64,000 nucleotides of DNA from the NCBI RefSeq assembly GCF_010093595.1, contig NW_022985461.1, positions 466,999-530,998 on the forward strand. Reading direction: 5' to 3'. Source of the stretch: Mytilinidion resinicola (taxonomy: Eukaryota; Ascomycota; Dothideomycetes; Mytilinidiales; Mytilinidiaceae). The notes beneath the pieces are model-generated. The model was given only the letters and a program-made list of their open reading frames with translations. It did no database searches and was not told the origin of the DNA. Shown in pieces: positions 11,580 to 22,512 of the stretch (the stretch's first letter is position 1; every line of letters begins with the position of its first letter). The position numbers and the translations under genes are program-made.

Positions 11580-13259
11580 ATGGCAGACCTTTCGAGAGAG
11601 GAGTTGGACGGCATATACGCTTTTGCTGTCAATCTGGGCAAGGAGGCTGGGCGAATGCTGATGGACGCTGCGCAGCTGAGGTTTGGGGATGAAAGGCCAA
11701 AAGAAAAGGAGCATGTTGAGAAAGAGAATGCTGTCGATCTTGTGACGCAGACTGATGAAGGTAAGAAGTCAGCGAAGACCCATCTGGAGTGTCCTCAGGC
11801 TTTCGCTCCGCCCAATCTACACACTCTGTGGGTCAAAGTAGCTTCAAGTTTGGGACCTTTCCTATCGGCGAAAGGCGCTGAACTAGTTACTAGATGTCGA
11901 AGCGTTCATCAAAGATCAAATCACAAAGAAGTATCCATTACATAAGTCAGTGCCGTCTCTCCAAACGCAAATATTGCATCTCAAGTCAGCAGATTACTAA
12001 TGCGTGACTAAACACCAGATTCATCGGAGAAGAGACGTATTCAAAAGGTGCTTCACGCGACTATCTAATCGGCAATGAGCCGACATGGTGTGTGGACCCA
12101 CTGGACGGTATGTATGTTTTCTTACACGATTGTCCCCAAGGTTGATTCGGTATTGTCTCGCATCGTCGAGGCAGGGACATGAAGAAGTAGAGAACACTTT
12201 CTGAAGCTTTAGGTTCCCTACCCGTATCTTGATAACTTTCAAGCACAACATATAACCTCAAATGAGACGATGATGGCTAACGAAACGCCCAGGAACCGTG
12301 AACTACATCCACCTCTTTCCCATGTTCTGCGTGAGCATCGGGTTTATAGTGAACGGCAAGGCTACGATCGGCGTCGTCTACGCACCTTTTCTGAACCAAC
12401 TCTTCTCAGCATGCTCCGGTCGTGGAGCATGGCTCAACGAAACTCAGCAACTTCCCTTAGTCCGCAACCCGATACCGCCTATGCCTGCCAAAGCTCCGGC
12501 CGGCTGCGTCTTCTCATGCGAATGGGGGAAGGATAGAAAAGATCGGCCGGATAGCAATCTCCATCGCAAGGTGGAAAGCTTCGTTAATATGGCTGCTGAA
12601 ATTGGTGGGAGGAACGGAAGGGGTGGAATGGTTCACGGGATGAGATGTCTAGGAAGGTCAGTACAAGCATACGTGATGGTGAAGTGAACTCGAGCCATCC
12701 GTTTCATTTTGTCAGTATGGATATGCTAAGTCCTCCTTCTCAGTGCAACCTTAGATCTTGCTTATACGGCTATGGGCTCATTTGACATCTGGTGGGAGGG
12801 TGGATGTTGGGAGTGGTGAGCAATTAACTCTACTCTACTCTACTCCGCAACACGAGTAGTTAATGAGGCATATAGGGACGTTGCGGCTGGCATTGCCATT
12901 TTGTCCGAAGCAGGTGGCTTAGTGACTACTGCAAATCCTCCAGAAAACGAAGCCACCGCCCCTGTGGAAGAAGTCAAACTCGGTAGCAGGTTATACCTAG
13001 CAATCCGGTACGTCCCTGGACACCAAACTCTCCTACTGTCACCCCTTGTCTGGCAGACCGGATGTCTCTTTCGTCACATATACCAAGTTCTTTTTTGCTT
13101 CTAGAACACAGCCATGATGAATGCATTCGCTAATAACTTCCGCGAAACAGCCCTGCAGGGCCATCTCCTACTGAGACAGGACGGGAGGGGCAAGAGAGGA
13201 CGGTGCGGGAAGTGTGGCGGAGAGTGCGCAATCTAGATTACTCTCGACCCGGCGCTTGA
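11580..13259 (+). CDS. qutG: QutG-type inositol monophosphatase family protein
   Basis: A member of the Mg-dependent, lithium-sensitive phosphatase superfamily that is a constant part of fungal qut/qa clusters but whose substrate there is unsettled. Seven exons were inferred: 11580-11760, 11894-11945, 12019-12107, 12293-12656, 12744-12815, 12876-13007 and 13151-13259. They sum to 999 nt, 332 residues, with every junction in frame. Metal and phosphate motifs are present: FIGEETYS (catalytic Glu), WCVDPLDGTVNYIH (Asp-Pro-Leu-Asp-Gly-Thr) and WDVAAGIAILSEAGG. The start is ATG giving MADLSREELDGIYAFA. Intron 5 contains a short CTCTA microsatellite (about 12826-12842). All catalytic residues look intact. 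Intron 2 has a less usual GTCAGT donor. Confidence 0.9.
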
Positions 13260-13585
13260 ATGTATGGGAAGAACGCATGCAAGATCGCATTGATACTCAA
13301 TCAGATGTACGCTTCAATCCAAGTCGAAAAAAGGATCATATTCATGATTGAAGTCTACACAGCCGTACATTCCTTGATTACAAAATCTATCAAATAAGTC
13401 ATGACTTGCTAATTTCGCATCGTGCTGGATGGGGTCTTAAGTGTGGTGATTCGGACAAAGCTGGGCCCATACCATGGCTTTTGCGGTCCTTTCACTAGCC
13501 TCTTTCCTCTTCCGTCTTTCCCGAGCAAGGACGCCCGTGTGACTGACATATCGGCTAAAGGTTGAGCAGCTGTCACTGCCCACGG
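13260..13585. other. Convergent 3' flanks of qutG and qutB
   Basis: 326 bp between two converging stop codons. No open frame or repeat was seen, and it presumably holds both 3' UTRs. Confidence 0.6.
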
Positions 13586-14780
13586 CTAGATCCTCGATTC
13601 GTTCAGCTTCGACGCAATGACTTCGTGGACCTTCTTCACTGGAAGATCGTGTGCATTCTTCCCGGTCCAGAATTTATCCTGCGAGTCGTTAACTCCAGAA
13701 AGGAACAGCGTTGGAGCCCCTATTCCAGCCCTCTCAGCGCTATTGCATTCTTCCGCAAGGTGTGGAGAAGGAGTGGGCTTACCTGTTCTAACCCCTGCCA
13801 AATCATCGCCTCGGTGCCTAGTATCACTTTCCAGCCAGCTGTCTTGGAAAGCTCGGCAATCTCTGTCCATGAAGATGGGTGGTAGCACATTTCCAACACA
13901 GCACCCTTATGTGGTTTCGCCAGTAGACATTCTAGGACACCCCTGGCATCCTTCTCTGCCTTCGTTCGAGGGGGGAAATTCGGTACGCACGAAACCACGG
14001 CACCAGGACCCTCGAGCTGCTCCGCTTGAGCAACAGTAGCAATGTCGATGAGCTCGCCGCCAAACCCACGCTCTGTGCACTCCTTGATGACGGCATCTAC
14101 TTCTGACCGGTCCCGGTTCACGAGGTAAATCTTCGTCGCCTTCATCCACTTCGTCAGGGCGTAGACTGCGCTTCTTGCTGCGCCGCCTCCACCTACAACT
14201 AATGCTGGTCTGCCATGAAAGCAGGCTTCGGCGTCTGAAATGTTCTCGTAGAAAGCATCGCGGATTCCGACCACGTCTGTGTTGGTACCGATGTACTGAC
14301 GCTTGTTCGTGGTGGGATCGAGTCGCGTGAATATGGTGTTGCATGCGCCTACGTCGCGTCCCTCATCGGTAAGGGAGTCGAGGTGCTTGAGGATGGCGAC
14401 TTTGTGTGGCATAGTCACCGATGCTCCTGGATTTTCAAATCAGTATACATAGATTATGAAATCAGGCGCCGAGAGCGCTATACAAAACAGTAGACTACTG
14501 AGAATTGAGGGCTCAAAGAACTTTTTCATTCTTGCTGTTCTGCCAGTCATCTCTGATGAGATTTTAACTGAGAATTCAAGAACTCACCGTAGAATTTTGG
14601 ATCCTGAATCAATTTCAGGAAATGATCCATGTCTGTCGAGTCAAGAGGAAGCTGCGCCCATTTAAGCCCCAGCCCCTCGTATACCGTCTGATGAAGCAAG
14701 GGAGACATGGAATGGGCAATGGGATGGCCAAAGAGGTAGCCAACCCGGTCCAGATGGCCTGAGTCTGGTGTGACGGTCAT
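13586..14780 (-). CDS. qutB: Quinate/shikimate dehydrogenase (QutB-like)
   Basis: An NAD(P)-dependent oxidoreductase of the shikimate dehydrogenase family. In a qut cluster the expected reactions are quinate to 3-dehydroquinate and shikimate to 3-dehydroshikimate. Exons 14780-14588, 14426-13783 and 13678-13586 join in frame to 309 residues. The substrate-binding Ser pair is intact (AHSMSP, Ser24/Ser26), with catalytic Lys73 (VTMPHK) and Asp115 (GTNTDVVG). The Rossmann loop is [14 protein letters not shown], and VNRDRSEV follows the second strand. The start was taken at [18 protein letters not shown]; an in-frame ATG 66 nt upstream exists but its peptide is not family-like. It is divergent from qutD. 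Whether quinate or shikimate is preferred cannot be told from sequence. Confidence 0.88.
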
Positions 14781-15655
14781 TTTGAAAGTAAAAGTGCCTG
14801 AAGCGACGGCTCTGCGTGGTTTGAGACGTCTAGACGAACAGATCACGTAGATCGATTAATCAAATCCTAATTGAAGGCACTGAAAGACTCGAGGAAGGGG
14901 TAAACACTATACGAAGATAATTGTTTCTTCGACATACGAGGAATACCCTGTCTACCAGGAGCCGGCACGAGCTGATGTTCATGCCCAAATTCCACCAACC
15001 AACCCCACTGCCACCTGCGAGCCGCCGCTTTCCCAGCTGTCTCACGGCTCTCGGCACTATTGCGGGGGAAGGGCACTGAAAGATTGGTAGAATGCTTTCC
15101 CGGCAACATCTGGGCTGGGTGAAGTTCGGGTGGCCGTCTGCCGGCCCTTCTCCACAGCCAGGACACCATGCTCCGCAGTATGCACGGCTCGACCACCGCC
15201 CTGAACACCAATGGAAACGCCGGCATTTGTAGCCTCTCCGCGGCCACCGCTCTCCGCAAATCTGGAGCCCGCCACGACGAGGCCGGCGTCTTCCCAGAGA
15301 GGATCCCCAGGCCGATCGAAGGAAAATTTCTCTTCCCATGCGTACGGAGGCTTGCCAGAGGGAGGGCTGAGGGCGCAAGTCGGCCCGCTTCAGCACCATC
15401 CCCACGGGGTCGACGTTCGCTTCATTAGTCGCCATGGAGAGATATATAGATGAGCCCTGTCATGGCCTGTCACTTTCCTTCATTTTCATCTTCGTCCTCC
15501 CCCTCTCTCTTCCCTCTCTCTTCCCTCTCTACCTCCCTATACTTGAGGAGACCTTCACTGAGTCGATCCTCGTGACTCAACCCCCTTAAAGACTTCGACG
15601 CTGCTGTCAGCATATCCATCCATCCTTCTGAAAGAGAACGATCAAGTTTTCCAAG
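14781..15655. promoter_or_regulatory. Divergent qutB/qutD promoter region
   Basis: 875 bp between start codons. It contains TCTCCGCA at 15251-15258, a near copy GCTCCGCA at 15170-15177, and a pyrimidine tract made of an 11-bp unit (CCCTCTCTCTT, 2.8 copies, 15501-15530) in the presumed qutD leader. A minus-strand coding-like segment (about 15057-15435) is broken by a frame change and is reported separately. Confidence 0.5.
15501..15530 (+). repeat. 11-bp pyrimidine tandem repeat in the qutD leader
   Basis: The unit CCCTCTCTCTT is repeated 2.8 times, about 130 bp before the qutD start. CT-rich tracts of this kind are common just upstream of fungal transcription starts. Confidence 0.8.
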
Positions 15656-17393
15656 ATGGGCCTTTTTACCCTCGTCGAGGATAGGCCGACTCCCAAGGCG
15701 GTCTACAACTGGCGTGTCTACACTTGCGCCGCCATCGCCTCGTTTGCCTCATGTATGATCGGATACGACTCGGCCTTCATTGGCACCACGCTTGCGCTCC
15801 CATCTTTTGTCGGGGAATTTGGCTTCGCAGAAATGTCAAAAGACCATCTAGCTCTTACCAAGGCCAACATCGTCTCCGTCTACCAAGCCGGTGCCTTCTT
15901 CGGTTCAATATTTGCCTACGCTACTAGTTTCTACCTAGGCCGTAAGAAGAGTCTTTGGATCTTTGTCACTGTCTTCATCCTAGGAGCAGGGTTGATGCTT
16001 GGTGCCAACACTGCCCGTGGTCTTGGTCTCATCATTGGAGGACGTGTCCTGGCCGGAATCGGCGTTGGTGGTGCTTCTAACATGGTACCAATTTACATTT
16101 CAGAACTTGCCCCTCCGGCTGTTCGCGGACGATTGGTTGGTATCTATGAGGCAGGATGGCAGATTGGAGGTTTGGTAGGATTGTAAGTTGATTTTCACTT
16201 GTCGGGTTTCACTCGCAGCGCACTAATGCAAATCACAGCTGGATCAATTATGGCATCAGCGAACACCTAGCACCATCTCACACCCAGTGGCTTATCCCAT
16301 TCGCTGTCCAGCTCATTCCTGCTGGTCTCCTCCTCTTTGGATCAATGTGGATCAGGGAGAGCCCTCGATGGCTACTCACTAAGGGCAGGCGAGAGGAGGC
16401 ACTGAAGAATCTTTGCTGGATCCGGAATCTGCCCGCTGATGATCTCTATCTTATTGAGGAGGTCGCAGCTATCGATGCTGGTCTTGAGTATGAACGCATA
16501 CATGTCGGACCTGGTTTCTGGAAACCTTTTGCGGCATTGAGGCAAAAGGAAGTCCTGTGGCGATTCTTCCTCGGTGGCATGCTTTTCCTTTTTCAGAACG
16601 GATCTGGAATTAACGCTATTGTAAGTTTACTCGAGTAGCTCGACTCTCAAGCACAGTTTCCTGACTACTTTTCTAGAACTACTACTCTCCCACTGTCTTC
16701 AAGAGTATCGGTGTCCAAGGAACCAACACCGGTTTCCTGACCACCGGAATCTTCGGCGTAGTCAAGACCGTCCTCACCTTCATCTGGCTTCTCTTCCTGA
16801 TCGACAAACTCGGCCGAAGGAAGTTGCTCATGATCGGTGCCACCGGCGGCTCTCTCTGCATGTGGTTCATCGGTGCCTACATCAAGCTCTCCAACCCAGC
16901 TGCAAACACCACGAACACTAAACTCTCCTCCGGCGGTATTGCCGCCATATTCTTCTTCTACCTTTGGACCGCCTTCTATACACCCTCATGGAACGGCGTC
17001 CCCTGGGTCATCAATTCTGAAATGTTCAGCCAAAACACCCGCTCCCTTGGCCAGGCCTCTGCCGCGGCAAATAACTGGTTCTGGAACTTCATCATTTCCC
17101 GCTTCACTCCCCAGATGTTCATCAAGATGGATTACGGCGTGTACTTCTTCTTCGCCTCACTCATGATCTTTTCCGTCGTCTTTGTGTACTTCTTCATTCC
17201 TGAGACCAAGTCGATCCCGCTCGAGGCGATGAACCGGCTCTTCGAGATCAAGCCTGTGTCCAAGGCTAACAAGCAGGTCATCCTCGAACTGCAGGAGTCG
17301 GAAGAGGACTTCAGACATGATGCCGAGGGTGCCGGCCTTTCTGTTGAGAAGACGAAGGATTCGCGGATTGAGAATGTGGTTGCTGATGTATGA
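15656..17393 (+). CDS. qutD: Quinate permease, MFS sugar-porter family
   Basis: A 12-helix proton-coupled plasma-membrane importer. Exons 15656-16182, 16239-16620 and 16677-17393 (introns of 56 nt each) give 541 residues, close to A. nidulans QutD and N. crassa Qa-y. Sugar-porter signatures are visible: YLGRKKSL after helix 2, GRVLAGIGVGGASNMVPIY, the RESPRWLLTKGR block before the central loop, and FIPETKSIPLEAMNRLFE after helix 12. The C-terminal tail is cytosolic and acidic. The start is the first ATG after the CT tract (MGLFTLVEDRPTPKAVYNWR). Position between qutB and qutC supports quinate rather than a hexose as substrate, an inference from context. Confidence 0.92.
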
Positions 17394-17842
17394 GATGGTA
17401 TGGATATGAATTGATGACTGAGCGCGTGCGCAATGAATTTAATGAGCGAATCTGATGCTGTAAGATATTTAGCTTTGTATATATGGGTTGATCGTGGGAT
17501 TCCACCCACTTCATCTAGCATAGATTAATCAAGCAATATTGGATAGTTAACTCAAATTTTTCAACCGGGCTCTGTTTTAGTGCACGTGAGGCGTGACCGA
17601 AGACAGTAACATCCTGTCTCCCATTCACTTACGCTTTCCAATTTAAGTACCCCTCAATTCACTTCCTTGGTTCACTTAATTACTACTTGGCCTAGCTATA
17701 CAACTTTCAAGCATTGAAGGGCCTTGCCAAATTTTGTCTATGTCTGCAATGGAAGTCTCACCCCATTCATATTGATATCCATGTAGCGTTACCGAAGGGC
17801 TGCTTTCTGCATTCATCAATCATCTACGAACCTCTCTGATCC
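17394..17842. other. Convergent 3' flanks of qutD and qutC
   Basis: About 450 bp, AT-rich, between two stop codons. No gene or repeat was recognised. Confidence 0.6.
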
Positions 17843-18910
17843 CTATAGCCGCGCCTCTTCCAAATGTGCACCCCCATTCACCGCCCCCTTAACAGCATTC
17901 AGCCCCAAATCTCTTTCCAGTTTCGACCACGCCGTCGCAGCCCTACTCGCCAACTGCTCCGGAATCTCCTTCTCCTTATACGTCATGACGCGACTAAACA
18001 GCTCCATACTCACCCACCCCTCATACCCCAGCCCCTCAATAAACGCCCTCGTAATCTCCAGCACGGGCAAATACCCTCCCAACTCCTGCTCCCCGTAAAA
18101 CAACCTACAATTCCGTGACCAACTCATCCGCGCCACCTGATCCTGCGCCCAGAACTCATGCCCCTCAATCAGCGGCGCAGCCAGCCGTTCCGCATCCACC
18201 ACCTGGATATAAAACACCTTCTTCACGTCCACCGTCTTCAACAGCCGCGCAATCGACGCCGCCATATCCGCCTCCGCGTTCACCGTCTTCCCGCTCACAG
18301 CAGCCGGGTCCGCGTACACGCGGCCCGCGATGTTGAACGTGTCCAGGCACAGCCCGAAATTCGGCCGGTCTACTTTCGCAACGATCTCGCAGCAGCGCTC
18401 CCACGTGTCGATGTGCGTCGCCCACGCGAGGCTCTCGTACGCGAACTTGATGGGCGGGTCCTGCGCCGCTCCCATGTCGGCCACTTCGACCATGTCGGCC
18501 ACGATGAGGTCGATGTCGGAACTGCATTCGGATGCTGGGAGGAAGTTGGTTGGGATCTGGATGATGTCGGTGCCTAGGGCTTTCGCAAGCTGTAGCCAGA
18601 GCTTCAGCTTCTCGATGCGTTTGGCGTGCTCGGCACGGTCGTAGAGGCCCTCGTAGTGGAGGAAGGGTTGTAGGCCGATGATGGTGAGGCCACGGTCTGC
18701 GCAGAGCTTCGCGATGTTCTTGGAGGCCTGGATTTGGTTGGCGGGGGTCGCGCCACCGGGGAGCTGGGCGGCGACGTCTTCGAGGTCTTCGAAGAAGATC
18801 TCGATGCCGGTCAGGTTGTGCTTGGCGGCCATGTCGAGCTTGTGGGTGAAGTCGTGGCCGGCCCAGCAGCGCCCGAGGGACATGGTGGAGATGGCGGGTT
18901 TGTAGGACAT
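17843..18910 (-). CDS. qutC: 3-dehydroshikimate dehydratase
   Basis: Converts 3-dehydroshikimate to protocatechuate, the committing step that leaves the shikimate pathway. The 355-residue intronless frame has a xylose-isomerase-like TIM barrel and the usual length of QutC/Qa-4. The candidate divalent-metal ligands fall in the expected order: Glu in FAYESLAW, Asp in LCLDTFNIAG, Gln in YIQVVDAERL and Glu in SMELFSRVM. The N-terminus MSYKPAISTMSLGRCWAGH is typical of the fungal family. It is divergent from the Gfo/Idh gene. Confidence 0.94.
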   Translation of the reverse strand: MSYKPAISTMSLGRCWAGHDFTHKLDMAAKHNLTGIEIFFEDLEDVAAQLPGGATPANQIQASKNIAKLCADRGLTIIGLQPFLHYEGLYDRAEHAKRIEKLKLWLQLAKALGTDIIQIPTNFLPASECSSDIDLIVADMVEVADMGAAQDPPIKFAYESLAWATHIDTWERCCEIVAKVDRPNFGLCLDTFNIAGRVYADPAAVSGKTVNAEADMAASIARLLKTVDVKKVFYIQVVDAERLAAPLIEGHEFWAQDQVARMSWSRNCRLFYGEQELGGYLPVLEITRAFIEGLGYEGWVSMELFSRVMTYKEKEIPEQLASRAATAWSKLERDLGLNAVKGAVNGGAHLEEARL

Positions 18911-19584
18911 GTTGGCGGGTGTGGTATGAATCGAATTATTCTATCGAACTGGGTATGAAGTAGAAATATAGAGGATGCAGATTGCAAATATGAACAGTGG
19001 CGTTGTAGCCGCTACAGTATGCTATGTGACACGTGTGGTATGTCTAAATGTATGTGTCATGTGATTCTAAAGGGGGAAAGAGAAGAAACGTCAATTGGGG
19101 GAACGAAGGGGGCATATCTGAGCAGATGCCATCCCGATACGCTGAAAAAGCTACCATATTGCCTCACCTACCGTCTGATGGCTAGAAGCGGCAACCCGTA
19201 ACAGGAGCTGGTGGTCTCCGCAGAGATGATTTGGCGAGAGGGACGCTTTGACCACAGGGAAAGTCTTTTTCCACCGCGTTTCCTTCGCCTCCTCCACTCC
19301 CAACAACAACTCCGGATCCAGCTGCTACGGCCGAGCTTCGAGTCAGTGCAGGGCCGAAGGGTCTTGAGGTGAGTCGTGGAGATGTGGAGATGCGGAGAAC
19401 CGGTGGACGATGGGAAAAAACATGAAATCCCGCCAAAGCGTTCCCCCGTAGAGGGCGACGGCTGGTGAGTTGTCATACCACGATGAGCCTCTATGCTGCG
19501 GACTGCTGCCCCCATCATCTTCTAAGTTACAACCGTTTCTTCTACTTTTGAATCAAATATATCACCTATCGGTTTCGCTACACC
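18911..19584. promoter_or_regulatory. Divergent promoter between qutC and the Gfo/Idh gene
   Basis: 674 bp. TCTCCGCA is present at 19215-19222 (+) and again as its reverse complement at 19391-19398. No full QutA palindrome was found by eye. Confidence 0.45.
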
Positions 19585-20696
19585 ATGGCTGGCACTTCGA
19601 AAGTCAAGCTTGCGATCATTGGCACTGGTTTAATAGGACCAAGACATGCAGAGGCAGTCTTGAAGGATCCTGATGCGGAGCTCAGTTGTATCGTTGATCC
19701 AAGCCCGGCAGCTATAGCTGTTGCCGAGAGACTTGAATGTCCCATCTACCCATCCATCCAGGCTATGCTGGCATCGCCGTCAAAGCCGGACGCTGCCCTC
19801 GTGTGCACCCCGAACCACACTCACGTGGCTGTCTCAAAAGAGCTATTAGACGGCGGACTTCATGTGTTATGCGAGAAACCCATCTCAGTCGATCTCCAGA
19901 CTGGACAAGAGCTGGTATGTTGAGTGACGGGATTCGATGCAAGACCTTACATTTGTCACGGTAGGTCGACTACGCAGCGTCTCGGAATTTACACCTCCTG
20001 ATCGGACACCACCGTCGCTTCAACCGTTATGTGGTTACTACGAAACAACTCGTACCCTCTCTCGGCCGTATTATAGCCCTGAATGGTCTTTGGACATCGT
20101 ACAAACCGCCAGATTACTTCGATCCTCCCACCGAGTGGCGCCGACTTGATTCTGCAGGTCCGATCTTGATCAATCTCATTCATGAAATCGACATCCTCCA
20201 TCACCTGTTCGGCGCTATTACCAAGATTCATGCCGAAGCGACACCGAAACAGCGAGACCACGCAGCAGAAGAAGGGGCTGCTATCATCCTAAAGTTCGCT
20301 AGTGGTGCTGTGGGTACCTTTGTGCTGAGCGATGCTATACCCTCGCCGTACAGCTTTGAAGCTGGTACTGGGGAAAATCCCATGATTCCCTACACCGGTC
20401 AGGACATTTATAGGATCTTCGGCACAGATGCGTCTTTGAGCGTGCCAGATATGCAGCTCTGGAGCTACCCTTCTGGTAAGAAATCTTGGCTAGAGATTAT
20501 CAATTCCAAAAAGATAGAGGTAGAGGAGATGAAGAAACCTTTCGAGCTACAAGTAGCTCATTTCGTCAAGGTAATCAGAGGGCAGGAGGAGCCTAGTTGC
20601 TCTGGGAAAGATGGACTCCGTGCTGTCATCGTCTGTGAGGCGATCAAGAAGGCACTGAAACAAGGAGGATCGGTCGATATTGCAGAAGATTTGTAG
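19585..20696 (+). CDS. Gfo/Idh/MocA family NAD(P)-dependent oxidoreductase
   Basis: Exons 19585-19914 and 19965-20696 (intron of 50 nt) give 353 residues. The N-terminal Rossmann domain has IIGTGLIGPRHAEA, and the family's conserved Lys is Lys98 in VLCEKPIS. The C-terminal alpha/beta sheet domain has GPILINLIHEIDILHHLFG, carrying the Asp and His that act in inositol dehydrogenase relatives. Members oxidise a ring or sugar hydroxyl, including cyclitols. Quinate and shikimate are cyclitol-like acids, so a role in the pathway is plausible, but the substrate is unknown. It is not one of the classic seven qut/qa genes, although one qut gene of unknown function has been described. It lies head-to-tail with the next two genes. 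Confidence 0.88.
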
Positions 20697-21138
20697 TGGT
20701 TTCATTTCCGGATACAATCAACAACGATCAGTGCGTCATTCAGGAGCTTCTCGATAATTTCGACAGCCTACTTCAGCATGTTTGTCGGCAAATATTCGCG
20801 TGATCTATAGACAGTGAAGTATAGAAAGACTCGGCTGCGCCATCTTTGATTTCTCTTCGTCGTCAGCTCTACTGTGGCCACGTTTCGATATCACGAGTTG
20901 CAGTACCCTGGTATTCTAAGAAACCTAGTCAGATCAACAATGGAGCCCCACCCCGAGGTACGTCCGTCCCCGTCTTAAAAGTCCGCGTAAATACTATTCC
21001 ATTCACGCTTCGCCTACCTTCCGAAAGATGCTAGCTCACAATATATTCGAACTGTTTGGCTTGATAGGTACGCATCGTCTCTCAAAACCCAAGATCTTAT
21101 TGAATCTCTTTCTTTCATAATCAAATTAGTCTTTCAAC
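20697..21138. other. Intergenic stretch before the second SDH-like gene
   Basis: 442 bp holding the 3' end of the Gfo/Idh gene and the promoter of the next gene. No other feature was recognised. Confidence 0.55.
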
Positions 21139-22101
21139 ATGGCTTCGATAGTAGAAACAACTCCTATCGCCTCCACAGACAGCCGCAAATACCTCTACCT
21201 AGCTGGTATCGGTGTCACACACTCCTTCGCCTATGCTCTTCACAATCTCGTCGCTAAATCGCTCGATTTACCATGGGAATTCATCAATCAAGAATGTCCT
21301 ACTGTCGAAACTGTCGTCGAGATATTCCGACGCCCTACCTTCGCCGGCGGCGTTGTCACAATGCCCTATAAGCAGTCCATAATGCCACACCTCGACGAGC
21401 TCGATGATCTCGCGCTCACTCTTGGTGCATGCAACAACGTCTACCTCACGCCTGAGGGCAAGCTACGAGGCACAAACACCGACTGGAGAGGCATCAAGGG
21501 ATGCTTACTTGGCGCCAACACCGAAGGAAAAGGCAAACCTGCCATGATTATCGGTGCAGGAGGCGCTAGCCGGGCAGCTGTATACGCTCTCTCCACCGAG
21601 CTCGGCTGCAGTCCTATATATATCATCAACCGCGACGCAGACGAGGTGGCCGCCCTCCTCAAAGATAGCAGCGCATACGCAAAGGAAGACCAGCCGGCAC
21701 CAAAGCTCATCCACATACAGACTGTGGCTCAGGCGAAGTCTCTACCATCACCGTACTACATCGTCGGCACAGTGCCGGATTTCGAGCCGCAGACAGCGCA
21801 GGAGCTGGAGGCGCGGGCTATGTTGACGGAATTCCTCGACCGCATGGAAGGCGAGAAGGGAGTTTTGCTGGACATGTGCTTCAAGCCAAGGAACACGCGG
21901 CATCTGAAGCTAGGGAAGGCAGCTGGGTGGACGACAGAGGAGGGGACGGGCATAATAGGGCATCAGCTCGAGGAGCAGTGGCGGCTATGGGCTGGTCAGC
22001 CCAAGGAGAAGCTGCCCTTGGATGAGGCGTGGAAGAAGCTGACAGAGATTGTGGAAACGCATCCGGGTATCAACTTTGACAACTCGGCGCCGAAGTTGTA
22101 G
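21139..22101 (+). CDS. Shikimate/quinate dehydrogenase-like protein, second copy
   Basis: An intronless 320-residue member of the shikimate dehydrogenase fold, distinct from the copy at 13.6-14.8 kb. The catalytic Lys78 (VTMPYKQS) and Asp115 (GTNTDWRG) are retained, as is the Rossmann loop IIGAGGASRAAVYA with NRDAD after it. In the substrate-binding motif Ser-x-Ser only the first serine remains: THSFAYALHN has Ala31 where the qutB copy has Ser26. This pair grips the substrate carboxylate, so a shifted substrate preference is likely. A true quinate dehydrogenase with this QutB copy serving shikimate, or the reverse, are both possible. The C-terminus is about 35 residues longer than usual. Confidence 0.85.
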   Translation: MASIVETTPIASTDSRKYLYLAGIGVTHSFAYALHNLVAKSLDLPWEFINQECPTVETVVEIFRRPTFAGGVVTMPYKQSIMPHLDELDDLALTLGACNNVYLTPEGKLRGTNTDWRGIKGCLLGANTEGKGKPAMIIGAGGASRAAVYALSTELGCSPIYIINRDADEVAALLKDSSAYAKEDQPAPKLIHIQTVAQAKSLPSPYYIVGTVPDFEPQTAQELEARAMLTEFLDRMEGEKGVLLDMCFKPRNTRHLKLGKAAGWTTEEGTGIIGHQLEEQWRLWAGQPKEKLPLDEAWKKLTEIVETHPGINFDNSAPKL

Positions 22102-22512
22102 CTCAGTCACCTTTTATACCAATTCATAACTTGTAAACTCCATGCGTGCTTGACAGCAATATTCTACGTGTGACTTCGAGCCACAATTGAACTTCATCGG
22201 TAACCTCGACACTCAGATATCGCTCCATCTTTACATCCATACCAACTGAGTCACTCAGAGTTCCACAATGGGCGGAATTAGTTCCATTGGAGGGGAAGTA
22301 CGAAGTAGTGCCCCACATCTCCACTACCCCTCCACCCGTCCCCTGAACTCTCCTGAAAGTTTATCCCGCCTTACTTCCACTACACTAAAACAGACCTTGA
22401 GTAAATATGCCAAAATACTACTACAACCCCATTGACTCTCTTAGTTCTAATTCCTGGAACACCATCAATCCCTTCATCCTGAGTGACACTTTCTTAGCTA
22501 TACAATCACAAA
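22102..22512. other. Intergenic stretch before the SnoaL-like gene
   Basis: 411 bp with the promoter of the next gene. GTTTATCCCG near 22369 contains a TTATCC half-site only. Confidence 0.5.
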
